The notes below the pieces were generated by a model. It saw nothing but the letters and a program-made list of their open reading frames with translations, was not told the origin of the DNA and did not search any database. DNA of 6,809 nt from Candidatus Nealsoniibacteriota bacterium (lineage in GTDB: Bacteria > Patescibacteriota > Minisyncoccia > Minisyncoccales > PWPS01): positions 1-6,809 of the forward strand of contig PWII01000075.1 of NCBI GenBank assembly GCA_003561025.1, in the 5' to 3' direction. Positions within the stretch are counted from its first letter, which is position 1, and every line of letters begins with the position of its first letter. The position numbers were made by a program, and so were the translations under genes. Positions 5,283-6,809 of the stretch are shown here, piece after piece.

Positions 5283-6809
5283 TTATTTTCCACAACACTT
5301 TTTATATTTTTTTCCGCTATTGCACGGACATGGTTCATTTCTTCCAACAATCTTTTTTTGTGACTCTGACTCCTTTTGAGGGAGAACATTCCTTTTGATT
5401 GTTATCTTCGGATTAATCGGTCTCGCTCTTACAGTTCTTACGCGAAGAATTCTCTCTGCAATCTCCGACTCGATATTTTCCATCAAACCACGAAAGGCTA
5501 TGTGCCCCTCTTTTTTGTATTCAGTAAGAGGATCTTTTTGACCATATCCCCTAAGTCGCACCGAATCTCTAACCTCATCCATTGCGGTTAAATGATCTGT
5601 CCATAAAGAATCCATCGTTTTCAAAACAACATATTTCTCCAATCTGCTCATCTCTTCTTCTCCTATCTCTTCTTCTTTTCTTATATATTCCTCTTTATCC
5701 TTGTCATGTTTTTCTAAAATATCAAGAAGGTAAGAACGCAAACTCTTTGCAGACTTTCTATCTTTCTCCTCTGCTCTTTCTAATATCTCATTTCTTAATT
5801 CATAAAATTTTTCTCTATGTTTAAAAAGAACTTCATCATATTGCAGGACATGTTTTCGGGCATCAAAGTGATGTCCTTCTACTTTTTTTTGAGCAGATTC
5901 AATTATTCCGGAGACATAGCGTGCATCTATTGGCTGGTCTTCAGGAAGATTAAACCTGTCCATTAATCCCTTTATCTTTTCCGCTCCAAAGATACGCATC
6001 AAATCATCATCCAAAGATACAAAAAACTGACTCTCTCCGGGATCACCTTGTCTTCCACATCGCCCTCTAAGCTGATCATCTATTCTTCTTGCTTCATGTC
6101 TCTCTGTTCCCAAGACAAAAAGCCCACCGAGCTCTCTTACCTTTTCTCCCTTTTCTTTCTCTGGGGGATTGCCTCCTAAGATAATATCAACTCCCCTTCC
6201 AGCCATATTTGTCGCCACCGTCACACTTCCAAGGCTTCCCGCTTGTGCAATAATCTCTGCTTCTTTTTCATGGTTTTTAGCATTCAATACCTCGTGATCA
6301 ATCCCTTCTCTCTTTAACATCTTTGATAATACCTCATTCTTTTCTATAGAGATAGTACCAACAAGAACAGGCTGTTTCCTTATATTTCTCTTCTTTACTT
6401 CTTCCACAATCGCTCTAAATTTTGAGTCCTCTGTTTTGTAGACCACATCCAGCAACGCTTTTCTGATAAGCTCTTTATTGGTTGGAATTATTGCAATCTC
6501 CATTCCATAAACCTTGAAAAATTCTTCCGCAGAGGTTGCCGCCGTTCCGGTCATTCCTGCTATCTTTTTATACATTCTACTAAAAAGATTTTGAAAGGTA
6601 AGGCTTGCTAAGGTGCTTGATTCGGGGTGGATCTCTACTCCTTCTTTTGCTTCAATAGCTTGATGTAATCCTCCGGACCATCTTCTTCCGGGCATCAATC
6701 TTCCGGTAAAATCATCGACAATAATTATCTCACCATTTCTCACAACGTAATTAACATCCTTCTCATAGAGAGGCTTTTTTGTTTGAGGATGTTTTGCTTG
6801 TGCTCTCAA
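5283..6809 (-). CDS. secA: Protein translocase ATPase SecA, C-terminal part
   Basis: The 508 visible codons are the C-terminal part of SecA, the ATPase motor that pushes preproteins through SecYEG. The N-terminal DEAD motor with Walker A/B lies beyond the right edge; the first visible codon, TTG, is internal leucine and not a start. Visible in order (fragment numbering): end of the preprotein-binding region, with IIIVDDFTGRLMPGRRWSGG (28-47); KIAGMTGTAATSAEEFF (82-98); second motor domain, with KQPVLVGTISIEKNE (145-159), VLNAKNHEKEAEIIAQAG (174-191), ATNMAGRGVDIILGG (199-213), GTERHEARRIDDQLRGRCGR (234-253) and QGDPGESQFFVSLDDDLM (254-271); scaffold helix, with SAQKKVEGHHFDARK (305-319) and MDSLWTDHLTAMDEVRDSVR (399-418); and a C-terminal zinc motif, CPCNSGKKYKKCC (494-506). 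The Walker-adjacent GRGVD has Val where many SecAs have Thr. The helical-wing region (345-386) is unusually short, and there is an extra stretch near residues 5-15. The stop is 39 bp before secD. Confidence 0.98.
   Translation of the reverse strand: MRAQAKHPQTKKPLYEKDVNYVVRNGEIIIVDDFTGRLMPGRRWSGGLHQAIEAKEGVEIHPESSTLASLTFQNLFSRMYKKIAGMTGTAATSAEEFFKVYGMEIAIIPTNKELIRKALLDVVYKTEDSKFRAIVEEVKKRNIRKQPVLVGTISIEKNEVLSKMLKREGIDHEVLNAKNHEKEAEIIAQAGSLGSVTVATNMAGRGVDIILGGNPPEKEKGEKVRELGGLFVLGTERHEARRIDDQLRGRCGRQGDPGESQFFVSLDDDLMRIFGAEKIKGLMDRFNLPEDQPIDARYVSGIIESAQKKVEGHHFDARKHVLQYDEVLFKHREKFYELRNEILERAEEKDRKSAKSLRSYLLDILEKHDKDKEEYIRKEEEIGEEEMSRLEKYVVLKTMDSLWTDHLTAMDEVRDSVRLRGYGQKDPLTEYKKEGHIAFRGLMENIESEIAERILRVRTVRARPINPKITIKRNVLPQKESESQKKIVGRNEPCPCNSGKKYKKCCGK

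Noticed and set aside
5376..5824. Two overlapping plus-strand open frames opposite the secA C-terminus
   Set aside because: They are antisense to highly conserved SecA sequence, and the translations have low-complexity Ser/Leu/Phe content.
6807..6809. TTG at the right edge as a start for a short SecA
   Set aside because: The sequence matches the interior of full-length SecA from its first codon; the frame simply continues beyond the window.
1..6809. Alternative genetic code with TGA read as glycine
   Set aside because: None of the genes contains an in-frame TGA, and conserved glycines are encoded normally, although all five visible stops happen to be TAA or TAG.

Overview
The window reads as an AT-rich, gene-dense stretch of bacterial chromosome whose genes all lie on the minus strand. 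The protein families point to the Patescibacteria/CPR, most likely the Parcubacteria side. Three things support this. The leftmost two genes (a tryptophan-rich one-pass membrane protein followed by a TraG/HerA-like ATPase) are a pair I know mainly from CPR genomes. The Sec proteins are compact. A sigma-70 region 4 domain is fused to HARE-type winged helices. The reading frames are open under the standard code and none contains an in-frame TGA, which argues against the code-25 lineages (Gracilibacteria, Absconditabacteria). Assignment below CPR level is inference.

In transcription order, right to left: (1) the C-terminal 508 codons of secA (5283-6809), with the 5' part beyond the right edge; (2) secD (3816-5243), preceded by a 39-bp gap holding a perfect TTGACA box; (3) secF (2909-3805), 10 bp after secD; (4) a 65-bp AT-only-looking gap (2844-2908) with a 14-bp palindrome nested in longer inverted repeats; (5) a 322-aa putative transcription regulator with sigma region 4 and tandem winged helices (1875-2843); (6) a membrane protein overlapping it by up to 23 bp (554-1897); (7) the first 181 codons of a TraG/HerA-like ATPase (1-544), which runs off the left edge. 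The longest stretch without a gene is 65 bp. I see no tRNA, rRNA, CRISPR array, insertion sequence or GC-rich terminator.

SecA, SecD and SecF form one functional unit. SecA is the ATPase that drives proteins through SecYEG, and SecDF uses the ion gradient to pull them out on the far side. The left pair looks like a second membrane-bound ATPase system, probably moving DNA and resembling a type IV coupling protein. The regulator between the two modules could control one or both, and the inverted repeats just before its start are candidate sites for such control. The tight spacing suggests one or two transcripts: possibly secA read-through plus a promoter at secD, with a further control point at the regulator.
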